A DNA stretch of 38,199 nucleotides, taken from IMG/VR virus record IMGVR_UViG_3300046171_000315, positions 1-38,199 of that record, one strand, 5' to 3'. The notes under the pieces are model-generated. The model worked only from the letters and a program-made list of their open reading frames with translations. It did no database searches and was not told the origin of the DNA. Numbering within the stretch: position 1 is the first letter of the stretch; each line of letters starts with the position of its first letter. Positions 1-6,610 of this stretch are shown one piece after another. This DNA comes from a virus. The translations under genes were made by a program, and so were the position numbers.

Positions 1-2
1 CC

Positions 3-317
3 ACAGATATGTCAAATGTTCTCACGAAGACTCCGACAGTTATTCAGATTGCGGATGAAGTTCAACAAACAACAAGAAAGGCTCTTGGGAAGTTTGTTGG
101 GATTAAATTCTTGCCAAGCATTCTTTCACAAATCGAGGGAACACTTGCTATGACAATGAAAGAATTTATTCGTAAAGAGGTCATCACTGCTTACACAGGG
201 ATCAAGGCAAATGTTTCACCTGATGATCCAACGGTAGCAGAGGTTGAGGCATATTATCAGCCTGTTTTCCCATTGTTGTATCTTGTCGTAACCTTCAATA
301 TGAGAGCAAGTCTCTAA
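3..317 (+). CDS. Tail sheath protein, C-terminal fragment (5' end outside window)
   Basis: The reading frame is open to the left edge and the ATG at 9 has no visible ribosome binding site, so this is most likely the end of a longer gene. About 104 codons are visible. The pattern is that of contractile tail sheath C-termini: a helical stretch (IADEVQQTTRKALGKFVG), a segment resembling the sheath region that follows the core helices, then ITAYTGIKANVSPDDPTVAEV and a final beta strand ending FPLLYLVVTFNMRASL, like the C-terminal arm that interlocks neighbouring sheath subunits. Its place just upstream of the tail tube gene matches myovirus tail order. The identification rests on pattern recognition and position only, because the conserved sheath core is not in the window. 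A hairpin terminator follows the stop codon. Confidence 0.65.
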   Translation, partial: TDMSNVLTKTPTVIQIADEVQQTTRKALGKFVGIKFLPSILSQIEGTLAMTMKEFIRKEVITAYTGIKANVSPDDPTVAEVEAYYQPVFPLLYLVVTFNMRASL

Positions 318-343
318 AAAAAGTTGCTCTCAGAGTCTTGAAC

Positions 344-376
344 GGGGTATTGTGTCATAGGCACAATGCCCTTTTC
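344..376 (+). terminator. Hairpin terminator after the sheath gene
   Basis: GGGTATTGTG (345-354) pairs with CACAATGCCC (362-371) over 10 bp with one G-T wobble and a 7-nt loop, and is followed directly by TTTTC. It sits 27 nt after the sheath stop and just before the ribosome binding site of the next gene. It could act as an intrinsic terminator, or as a 3'-end stabilising or processing structure that sets different expression for sheath and downstream genes. Confidence 0.6.
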
Positions 377-394
377 ATATTAGGAGAATAAATT

Positions 395-586
395 ATGAGT
401 GATTCAGTAAAAGATCGAGTAGCCGTGCTTGTCGCAACACTAACAACTGCTCTCGAAGATGCAGAGAAATTTTCAGATAAGAAAAACAAAGCCGCAGGAA
501 CTAGAGTTCGTAAAGCCCTTCTAGATGTTTCCAAGTCTTGCAAAGACATTCGACAACAAGTCACAGATGAAAAGAACGCAGAATAA
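395..586 (+). CDS. Histone H1/Hc1-like small protein (copy 1)
   Basis: A 63-aa protein with a clear AGGAG ribosome binding site about ten bases before the ATG. Residues about 24-55 (EKFSDKKNKAAGTRVRKAL, then an LDVSKSCKDIRQQV-type helix) match the pattern of the Hc1 histone-H1-like family of Chlamydiae and Bacteroidetes, whose core reads roughly K-x-N-K-A-A-G-x-R-x-R-K-x-L followed by K-x-x-R. Family members bind DNA and condense nucleoids. This copy lacks the long Lys/Ala-rich tail of chlamydial Hc1, and its net charge is only slightly positive by my count, so DNA binding is inferred and not shown. It stands alone between hairpins, between sheath and tube genes, next to a second gene of the same type. 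It could instead be a small structural helical-hairpin protein. Confidence 0.6.
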   Translation: MSDSVKDRVAVLVATLTTALEDAEKFSDKKNKAAGTRVRKALLDVSKSCKDIRQQVTDEKNAE

Positions 587-609
587 ACTCTTTATTTTTA
601 TCTTGTGGG

Positions 610-640
610 TAAGGTGGCTTAGTGTCACCTTATTTAATTT
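610..640 (+). terminator. Hairpin between the two H1-like genes
   Basis: TAAGGTG (610-616) and CACCTTA (626-632) form a perfect 7-bp stem with a 9-nt loop, followed by TTTAATTT. It lies 24 nt after the first H1-like gene and just before the GGGAGG ribosome binding site of the second, so it may be a weak terminator or an mRNA-processing or stability element. Confidence 0.45.
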
Positions 641-652
641 AGGGAGGTTGCT

Positions 653-871
653 TTGTTTTTAGAAATTCGTGTTCTTTCGTGCATAGAAAGATTGAAGTCC
701 GTTTCAAAAGAAATTCGTTCCTTCGAAGATCCTGCTTTGAAAAGCACAGCAGCAGGTAAGAGAGCAAAAAAAGAACTCATTGCAGTGGAAAGAGAAATCT
801 TATCTATCCGACAAGAGTTGATGGAGATAAGGCGGAATAGGGTAGCCACAGGGGAGAAGAAGGCATTGTAA
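653..871 (+). CDS. Histone H1/Hc1-like small protein (copy 2)
   Basis: A 72-aa protein. The start is TTG at 653, chosen because a strong GGGAGG (642-647) lies 5 nt upstream and no ATG in this frame is better placed. The central part, KSTAAGKRAKKELIAVEREI followed by LSIRQEL, repeats the A-A-G-x-R-x-[RK]-K-x-L and I-R-Q-x pattern of the gene just upstream, and both have one preceding helix. The two are therefore probably diverged tandem duplicates of an Hc1/H1-like domain. Function is inferred from the family only: nucleoid or DNA binding, or a structural helical hairpin. The stop codon is part of a strong hairpin. Confidence 0.5.
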   Translation: MFLEIRVLSCIERLKSVSKEIRSFEDPALKSTAAGKRAKKELIAVEREILSIRQELMEIRRNRVATGEKKAL

Positions 872-903
872 GATGTTTTCAATAAACATCTTATATTCTT
901 ACT
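869..903 (+). terminator. Strong hairpin starting at the stop codon of H1-like copy 2
   Basis: TAAGATGTTT (869-878) and AAACATCTTA (884-893) form a perfect 10-bp stem with a 5-nt loop, followed by TATTCTTACTTT. The TAA stop is the base of the stem. This arrangement fits an intrinsic terminator or a 3'-end protecting structure, isolating the small gene from the tail tube gene. Confidence 0.55.
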
Positions 904-910
904 TTATTTA

Positions 911-945
911 CAAGGGATAGACTTGTCCCTTTGTTGGTAATTTTT
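911..945 (+). terminator. Second hairpin with T6 tract, ahead of tail tube gene
   Basis: AAGGGA (912-917) pairs with TCCCTT (926-931) around an 8-nt loop. The stem can extend outward with a bulge (CA with TG), and a T6 tract follows about ten bases later. Two stem-loops in one 88-nt gap suggest transcript-end control just before the highly expressed tube gene. The distance from stem to T tract is longer than in a textbook terminator. Confidence 0.35.
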
Positions 946-959
946 TCAAGAGGTGTTTA

Positions 960-1361
960 ATGGCTGCTCCATCAAGTGGATTTACGAACCCCGATAATAC
1001 TCCTGCTAATGGAGTACAAGGTTCTTCTTATATTTATGAATACGGAACAACACCGAATACTCGTGTTGCGATGTCTCAAAAAATTCGATTGCTTACTCCT
1101 GCCTATGGTGGCGGACAAGCATTATTTCAAATTGGTTTGGTGGCAGATTTCAGTGCTTCTCAATCAAAAGGTAATGAGCCTGTTCGAGGAATTGGTTTTG
1201 GAGACCACATTGCGGAGATAGTTCCTACGGTCACAGATCCTGTGGAACTGTCTATTACACGGTCATTAATGTATCTCTCTAATCTTTGGCAAGCGACAGG
1301 CTATGCAGGTGGTATCGATGGTGCGGTTCGCTCTTTGAAACATCACAGGTGGCCCCTTTGA
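960..1361 (+). CDS. Tail tube protein, 5' segment (continues after a +1 frame change)
   Basis: Starts at ATG with AAGAGGTG upstream. The product (MAAPSSGFTNPDNTPANGVQ...) is rich in beta strands and small residues and contains GIGFGDHIAEIVPTVTDP, then a helical stretch ending AVRSLKHHRWP, where this frame stops at TGA 1359-1361. The coding sense continues in the next frame as FDLEHQLVFSTLVDMDL. Joining at CCC|TTT gives a 272-aa protein, a reasonable size for a tail tube or tube-like virion subunit. Its place after the sheath and before the assembly-chaperone-like genes and tape measure is the main functional argument; I recognise no diagnostic motif. Simple stop readthrough is excluded because a second TGA follows one codon later. 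Confidence 0.65.
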   Translation: MAAPSSGFTNPDNTPANGVQGSSYIYEYGTTPNTRVAMSQKIRLLTPAYGGGQALFQIGLVADFSASQSKGNEPVRGIGFGDHIAEIVPTVTDPVELSITRSLMYLSNLWQATGYAGGIDGAVRSLKHHRWPL

Positions 1362-1362
1362 C
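1347..1362 (+). other. RF2-like +1 frameshift site in the tail tube gene
   Basis: In the frame of the 5' segment the sequence reads AGG TGG CCC CTT TGA C. The bacterial prfB signal reads AGG GGG TAT CTT TGA C. Both have a Shine-Dalgarno-like hexamer, exactly three nucleotides, then CTT TGA C. The alternative slip is CCC to CCC on the C4 run (1353-1356), giving WPFDLE instead of WPLDLE. A one-base insertion error in the C4 run would look identical. Confidence 0.5.
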
Positions 1363-1779
1363 CTTGAACATCAGTTGGTTTTCTCTACTCTTGTAGATAT
1401 GGATTTATATGGTGGTGAGAATGCCAACAAAGCAACAGGCGGTGACGCTTCTTCAGGTTTCCACTCAGGACATAAAGCATTGACATACCCCAAGTTACAA
1501 GGGCATTATGGTGATAACCCTGCTCACAGTATTCTCATCACTATGTATGAAGCCTGTTGGTGGACATCTTGGGATCTTACAAATCAAACAGCAGATGGTG
1601 GTGTTCTTCAAGAAAGTGGTTCAGCAGCAGTAACAGATGTTCATGACTATGCTTCTGTTTATGGCGAATTCCTTGCTAGTGGTAATGACCCAACACTTGG
1701 TCAGTATGGTTCTATCCGATACGGTTTCAGTGAAGAGCAAGGGGATGCTGCAAGATCGATTGGGGCAGTTACTGAGTAG
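1357..1779 (+). CDS. Tail tube protein, 3' segment (reached by +1 frame change)
   Basis: About 140 residues in the +1 frame, from FDLEHQLVFSTLVDMDL to GAVTE. The first possible starts in this frame (such as TTG 1375) have no ribosome binding site and would lose residues that read naturally onto the upstream segment, so this is best taken as the second half of the tail tube protein and not as an independent gene. It contains a Gly/Asn/His-rich loop (GGENANKATGGDASSG) and two Trp-rich stretches (EACWWTSWDL). The frame is clean to the TAG stop. It would be non-functional alone. Confidence 0.6.
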   Translation, partial: FDLEHQLVFSTLVDMDLYGGENANKATGGDASSGFHSGHKALTYPKLQGHYGDNPAHSILITMYEACWWTSWDLTNQTADGGVLQESGSAAVTDVHDYASVYGEFLASGNDPTLGQYGSIRYGFSEEQGDAARSIGAVTE

Positions 1780-1793
1780 GGTATTATATTCAC

Positions 1794-1808
1794 AGGTCAC
1801 CTTGACCT
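1794..1808 (+). other. Short inverted repeat after the tail tube gene
   Basis: AGGTCA-CCT-TGACCT forms a 6-bp stem with a 3-nt loop, 15 nt after the tail tube stop. A weakly T-rich TTGTTTAG follows. It may be a minor transcript-end hairpin or a protein-binding dyad. Evidence is limited to the symmetry and its place in a non-coding gap. Confidence 0.3.
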
Positions 1809-1902
1809 TGTTTAGATGTAAATGCAAATATATACACACATACAACACTTCTTACCAAAAAACCAACATGCAAATGTTTGGATAATATGTACGACAAATT
1901 TA

Positions 1903-1910
1903 TATAAATA
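1903..1910 (+). promoter_or_regulatory. Possible late promoter (TATAAATA) before tail-assembly genes
   Basis: TATAAATA, identical to the T4-type late promoter -10 element, lies in the 190-nt gap 1780-1970, about 60 nt before the start of the next gene. This is the largest plus-strand gap, where a promoter would be expected, after a probable transcript end. The 8-mer would be expected about once by chance in an AT-rich window of this size, and I cannot tell whether this phage encodes a T4-like late sigma factor. The rest of the gap is AT-rich with no clear ORF. Confidence 0.3.
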
Positions 1911-1970
1911 AAATGTATCTCTTCTATACAAAGTCAAAGTTTCCTGAAAATCAAACATTAGGAGAATTTG

Positions 1971-2963
1971 ATGTTGAATCTATCACAATTAAAACAAGCC
2001 CTTGAGCCAATAAAACAACTATCCCTCGCAGAGGATTCTCTAACCTTATCAGGTGTGACGATATATGTTCGTATTTTGAATCCGAAGCAGGACTTCAAAG
2101 TACAATCTCTTTCTCAGCAAGTCTTAACGGACTTCTCTGAGGATGATGCACAGGCAGACCGAACCAAGATCCTTGCGTACTTGGATGAGTTTCGTGCATT
2201 GACCCTTTCGATGTGCATTGTTCAAATCAATGATTTGGATTTGAGAGAAGCAGCCTACATAGAAACAGGGGAAAAGTTAGAAAACGGAACGCCCATCAAA
2301 ATCACAAAAGAACAAGCCTTGAGGGATATTGTTTCAGAGTGGAATCGCCCAATGCAGATTGCGGTTTTGGATTGCTATAATGCTCTTGTGACAAAGATAG
2401 AAGAGGAAACAGGCACAAACATTGAGGGGGAGTTTTCGGACAACCAATCAGAGTTAGAATATTTGAGGGGTCGTGTTCAAGAGTTGGAAAGACAGAACGA
2501 GCAAAAGGTCTTAGAGCAAACACATAATGTCCAACAAAGATTTAGAAGTGTTGTGGAAAGCAGCAAGACCGTAGACAACCAAGATCAAATAGAAGATTTT
2601 GCAGGCAAGAGTTTGAAAAAAAGAGAGCAGATATTCCCTGATAAGGCTGCACCTCCGCAGGCACAAACAATTCCTCAAGCACCCTCCCCAAGTTCAAGTT
2701 CAAATACAAATCCATCGCAACAAGAGCAAGAATCTCTTGTGCTTCCGGAAGAGAGTCCTGAAAAAGAACAAGAAGAATCGGTGTTCTTTCAAGATCAAGA
2801 GTTCCCCCCTGCTCCGAAATCAGTTGAGAAGAAAGATGGGATAGATGTTTATAGGCTTCCCTCTCAAACCTTAGAAGCCGCAACAGTATCTCCACAAAAA
2901 CAACCTCAAAAGAGAGCACCTATACCTAGTTCAAGAAATCCTCGTTTCAAACCACCTCAATAA
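1971..2963 (+). CDS. Putative tail assembly protein (chaperone-like) with disordered C-terminus
   Basis: A 330-aa protein. ATG 1971 is preferred over TTG 1968 because AGGAG (1960-1964) lies 6 nt before it. The first ~160 residues look folded and begin with a strand-turn-strand pattern, SLTLSGVTIYVRILNP, that is closely echoed in the next gene. Residues about 170-200 are charged and coil-forming. The last ~110 are low-complexity, rich in Pro, Gln, Ser and Glu (for example SPSSSSNTNPSQQEQE), and likely disordered. In many tailed phages two genes between tube and tape measure encode tail assembly chaperones that keep the tape measure soluble; position and the shared N-terminal pattern suggest that role. 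I cannot name a family. It is separated from the next gene by 12 nt. Confidence 0.5.
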   Translation: MLNLSQLKQALEPIKQLSLAEDSLTLSGVTIYVRILNPKQDFKVQSLSQQVLTDFSEDDAQADRTKILAYLDEFRALTLSMCIVQINDLDLREAAYIETGEKLENGTPIKITKEQALRDIVSEWNRPMQIAVLDCYNALVTKIEEETGTNIEGEFSDNQSELEYLRGRVQELERQNEQKVLEQTHNVQQRFRSVVESSKTVDNQDQIEDFAGKSLKKREQIFPDKAAPPQAQTIPQAPSPSSSSNTNPSQQEQESLVLPEESPEKEQEESVFFQDQEFPPAPKSVEKKDGIDVYRLPSQTLEAATVSPQKQPQKRAPIPSSRNPRFKPPQ

Positions 2964-2975
2964 TGAGGTTTTTTG

Positions 2976-4016
2976 ATGGAAAAGCCTTACGATGATATTC
3001 GAACCTTAATAGAAAGAGGATTCTTAACGCACAATATTACTGTTCGTGGTGTTCCTATTACTATTCGATCCTTGTTTCCTTCGGAAGCAAAGGAAGTTGT
3101 TCTCCAATCGCACGGAGGCAGTGTTCAGACATACAAAGACTATATCGTAGCCCGTAGTTTGTATATGGTCAGAGGTTTTGTGTTGTCTCAAAAGCACGTT
3201 ACTTTTGATCTCTTTTCTATGGTGTCTGAAATGCCTTTACTTGTTCGGCACAGGCTATTCAGTGAACAGCAAGGTCTAATGCATCGATACGCTAAGTGTT
3301 TTCTCTTAGTGGAGGCATTTTCTTATGAACAGGAGTCTAGGACACTATGGTACACACAAGGAAGATCACTGAATGATAATCCGTTTGGTCGATTCAATGG
3401 TATTCAAGGTATTTGGAGGTTGTATAATCTCTATGAGGATATGCGAGAAGACTATGAAGCCTCTTGGAATAATACAAAGTTCTTAGGCTCGGCTTTTTCA
3501 CCAAAAGGTCTGAAGAAAATCTATGAGAAGGACAAACAGCAAAAGAGATCCGACAAGGCAAATCGAGAAAAGGTTATCAGAGAAGGCATTGCTAAGTACG
3601 CAGGCAATTATGTAGAAGAGAGTGAGGAAACACAACGAACCCCCATAATGGTTTCTGCAAAGACCGAAAAGGAATTGATGGAAGAGTACCACCGATGGGT
3701 TCGTGGTGAGAAAGACGCACACGATCTGCTTGTTGAGGAATATAAACAAAAGATCAAAGGGAAGATGTCCGATGAGAAGAAAAGTTATGAGCAAAAAATA
3801 CAAGATTTGGAACACCTTCCCGAAACAAGAGGGGTCTTTTCCGCCACAGAGGTGGCTACAAAGGAACAATTAGCGGCAGCAGGGTTCAAGAAAAAGGTTG
3901 GAACTATACAAGGAGAATCTCAACGAAATCGTCTATATAACAGATATCTTGAAGCCGATGAAGTACACGGAGACTTTGTTGTCGGAGAAGATGGCAAGGT
4001 TCAGATTAGGAGGTAG
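2976..4016 (+). CDS. Putative tail assembly protein, second of a pair
   Basis: A 346-aa protein. ATG 2976 is chosen over TTG 2973 because GAGGT (2965-2969) is 6 nt upstream. The N-terminus has NITVRGVPITIRSLFPSEAK, matching the G-V-x-I-x-x-R-x-L-x-P pattern of the preceding protein. A central region with Trp/Tyr-rich segments (GIQGIWRLYNLYEDMREDYE) is followed by a Lys/Glu-rich helical region (about 170-290) and a basic end. It ends two bases before the tape measure gene. Together with the previous gene it occupies the usual tail-assembly-chaperone slot, but the proteins are longer than typical chaperones and the role is inferred from position. No frameshift linking the pair is visible. Confidence 0.45.
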   Translation: MEKPYDDIRTLIERGFLTHNITVRGVPITIRSLFPSEAKEVVLQSHGGSVQTYKDYIVARSLYMVRGFVLSQKHVTFDLFSMVSEMPLLVRHRLFSEQQGLMHRYAKCFLLVEAFSYEQESRTLWYTQGRSLNDNPFGRFNGIQGIWRLYNLYEDMREDYEASWNNTKFLGSAFSPKGLKKIYEKDKQQKRSDKANREKVIREGIAKYAGNYVEESEETQRTPIMVSAKTEKELMEEYHRWVRGEKDAHDLLVEEYKQKIKGKMSDEKKSYEQKIQDLEHLPETRGVFSATEVATKEQLAAAGFKKKVGTIQGESQRNRLYNRYLEADEVHGDFVVGEDGKVQIRR

Positions 4017-4018
4017 GT

Positions 4019-6610
4019 GTGAGAAATAGAACGAGTGAGTTGCAGAACTTATTAAGAAACCTACCTGCTGAAATGCAAGCCATTGAGTCTTCCCTTCAAA
4101 AGAGTTACAACGGACTACAAAGGTCTATTGCCACCGCAGGTAAGACAGGCAAAATTCGTGAGATGCAAGAAATCCGACATATGAATCGGACAGCAAAGAT
4201 GGCACAAGACCTTCAAAAGAAACTTGGTCGAGCCGCATCGCAGAGCGATAAAAACAGAATTATCGCTGAGTACAAGCAAAGGTTTGAACACGAAGATAAA
4301 ATTGCTGAAATGAGGTTGAAGGCACACGAAGATGTCGCCACTCAAATGGACAATGACTTAGAGGAGTATGTAAAGAAATATAAGTCAGGCTTGTTGGAAG
4401 GGGCTGAGAATGCAGCAGACGCACTCGGAGAGGGTTTTGATAACCTACAAAATAACCTGAAAAACCTAGATATAAAAGGTCTAGGTGGAATGATGAAGGG
4501 AGGAGGAAAAGGTCTTCAAAATATGGGCGGTGCTATGGGCGGCAACATGGGCAAGATGGTTGCAGGTCTTGGTAAGGTTGTTGCAGGATTGGGTGCTGTA
4601 GTTGGAGTTCTTGGTGTTTTTGCGGCTATTATGAAACAAGCCGATGATGCCGCAAAAGAAATGAATAGTCAGATTTTATCAGGAGTCAGTGTTTTTGATT
4701 TAGGTATCGCAAAGACAGGAGAACTTTCAAATCAATTGCACGAAATGAGGCAGATGTCTTATGATGTGGGATCTAAATTTAGATTGGCAGGACAAGATGT
4801 AGCCACCTTGCAAAATGAGTTCCTTAAGGCAGGTATGACTCTGAAAGAATTTGGACAGTTTGCGAATGTTGGCGAATACAACATGTTGGGAATGCAAATG
4901 GCTCTTGAGCAAGTGTTGTCTACCTCTCGTCTCTTAGGGATGGAGCAAAGCGAATTAGCCCAACAGTATGTTTCGATGAACGCTGACTTTGGTATGGATA
5001 TGGAGCAGATAGGGAACGCTTTCAGAGATATCTATACCGCTGCAAATTTATCAAGCATTGGAACACAAAAGTTTATGTCGATGATTACACAGGCGACAGG
5101 AAACTTGGCGTTGTTCAACATTGACTTTAATGAAGCCGCTGCTTTAGCCTCAGAGTTCATCGAAACATTGGGTGAAGAAGGTGCGAGCCAAATGCTTTCC
5201 AATCTTGCAGGAAAGTTCGGAAAAATGGGATACGAAGAAAGAAAGAGGATGGATTTGCTTTCAGGAGGAGGTCTTGGTCGAGGTGTTCGAGCAGGAATGA
5301 ATGCTCAGGCGGCTTTATTGGAATCAGGTTCAGGGGGAGATATCATTGCAGATGCCCTTGATAAGGTCGGCTTTGGTGGGGAAAATCTAGCCGATGCTTT
5401 GATGAAAATGAATGCCAAAGAACAAAGAGAACTTGTTAACACCGCAAAAAATATGGGTCTTGGGGATGAGCAATCTCGAAAACTTTCACAAGTGTCCTTT
5501 CAAGCCAATGCTCTTCAAACAGATGCCACAAAAGGTGCAAAGGGTATGGACTTGGGTTCGACTCTTGCGGTTATGCAAGAGGTCGCTAATAACTTTGGTG
5601 GGGGTGATATCCGTAAGGCGGCTTTCACAAATATGGCGGCACTTGAGAATGTCACAGGTATGCAAGGGGAAGAGTTAGATAACTATATGCAAATGATTGA
5701 CAGTATGCGTGGTCAATACGAAGATTTGCAAAGCATACAAGAAGTTGGGATAGATGCAGCCGCAGCAGAGAGGGGAATGTCAACAGCGGACTTGGAGAAA
5801 ATGATCCAAGAGAACTACAAAGTCACATTGGAGGATGGAAAAATAAAAAATTCAGTGACAGGGCAGCAGGTGAAAGGGTTTACGGATTATCTTGCTCAAA
5901 TGGCTATTGAGCAAGATGAGAACATAGCAGAACAAATGACTTTGGAACAGCAGTTGGCTCAAGAAGCCGTAGCCGAGACTCGCTCTTTGAGTGCTATTTT
6001 AGACAATACCGTATCAGGTATTCTTGATAATATTTACAATCTACTTTCAAGTTGGACACAATCTATTTTGGGTCTAGATGAAAATGAAGCCCGTGTTCAA
6101 GCAGAATTTATGCAAGAAAGAGAACAGAATATACAAGCCTACACAGATCAGGCTAATGAGGCGGATGATAAATTACGGGATCTTCGCAAAGCAACACAAG
6201 GTCGAGACATGACAGAGGCAGAGAAGGCTTATGAATCCGACTTGACAAGACAAAAAGATTACACAAAGGACAGAGCGAAAAAAGAAAGATACCTAATGCG
6301 TACAGGTTTGTCACGACTACCTTTTGACGCTCCCGATAGTAAGGATGAGTTGGAAAAAGACCTCCTAGCAGACAAACAAACACGACAGATGTTAGGTGTG
6401 GACAAACAATACGAACAGGCGAAGATGGATTCCTCCAACGCATGGGATTATACGCTAACAGGGCAAATCTATCAATATTTCAGCGGTGAGAATCATGCTC
6501 AAGCAGCAAATACGATGCAAAGAGATGTTTTTGCAGGAGCACACACCCCCAAGGGGAGAGGAGGGTTTTGGTCGAGATTTAGAATACTACAAATCCCTCG
6601 AAAGAGATGA
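4019..6610 (+). CDS. Tail tape measure protein, 5' segment (continues after a +1 frame change)
   Basis: GTG start at 4019 with AGGAGG 5 nt upstream. The protein is almost entirely helical with coiled-coil stretches (residues 1-130), a Gly/Met-rich segment, then a hydrophobic helix at about 175-205 (VVAGLGAVVGVLGVFAAIMK), as is usual for tape measure proteins. Long helical repeats rich in Met, Gln and Ala follow. The frame stops at TGA 6608-6610, but from about 6551 coding sense passes to the +1 frame: HTP continues as RGEEGFGRDLEYY. The rejoined protein has 1067 residues; tape measure length scales with tail length, and this would imply a tail on the order of 150 nm by the usual proportion. 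It lies directly after the assembly-protein pair, as expected. Confidence 0.85.
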   Translation: MRNRTSELQNLLRNLPAEMQAIESSLQKSYNGLQRSIATAGKTGKIREMQEIRHMNRTAKMAQDLQKKLGRAASQSDKNRIIAEYKQRFEHEDKIAEMRLKAHEDVATQMDNDLEEYVKKYKSGLLEGAENAADALGEGFDNLQNNLKNLDIKGLGGMMKGGGKGLQNMGGAMGGNMGKMVAGLGKVVAGLGAVVGVLGVFAAIMKQADDAAKEMNSQILSGVSVFDLGIAKTGELSNQLHEMRQMSYDVGSKFRLAGQDVATLQNEFLKAGMTLKEFGQFANVGEYNMLGMQMALEQVLSTSRLLGMEQSELAQQYVSMNADFGMDMEQIGNAFRDIYTAANLSSIGTQKFMSMITQATGNLALFNIDFNEAAALASEFIETLGEEGASQMLSNLAGKFGKMGYEERKRMDLLSGGGLGRGVRAGMNAQAALLESGSGGDIIADALDKVGFGGENLADALMKMNAKEQRELVNTAKNMGLGDEQSRKLSQVSFQANALQTDATKGAKGMDLGSTLAVMQEVANNFGGGDIRKAAFTNMAALENVTGMQGEELDNYMQMIDSMRGQYEDLQSIQEVGIDAAAAERGMSTADLEKMIQENYKVTLEDGKIKNSVTGQQVKGFTDYLAQMAIEQDENIAEQMTLEQQLAQEAVAETRSLSAILDNTVSGILDNIYNLLSSWTQSILGLDENEARVQAEFMQEREQNIQAYTDQANEADDKLRDLRKATQGRDMTEAEKAYESDLTRQKDYTKDRAKKERYLMRTGLSRLPFDAPDSKDELEKDLLADKQTRQMLGVDKQYEQAKMDSSNAWDYTLTGQIYQYFSGENHAQAANTMQRDVFAGAHTPKGRGGFWSRFRILQIPRKR
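6546..6552 (+). other. Probable +1 frame-change point in the tape measure gene (C5 run)
   Basis: Frame 1 reads CAC ACC CCC AAG GGG; frame 2 reads ACA CCC CCA AGG GGA. A proline tRNA on CCC (6548-6550) slipping one base forward to CCA would give HTP-RGEEGFGRD and open the frame to 7223. CCC followed by A is a known type of +1-prone context. The alternative is one extra C in the C5 run through sequencing or mutation. Confidence 0.5.

Noticed and set aside
1359-1367. Stop-codon reassignment (TGA read as an amino acid) to explain interrupted tail genes
   Set aside because: At each of the four interruptions the same frame meets another stop soon after (for the tube gene, TGA CCT TGA), while good coding continues in a different frame. 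The genes therefore change frame and are not read through.
1375-1779. TTG 1375 as the start of an independent gene
   Set aside because: No ribosome binding site, and the frame has coherent coding upstream (FDLEHQ) that joins the preceding segment.
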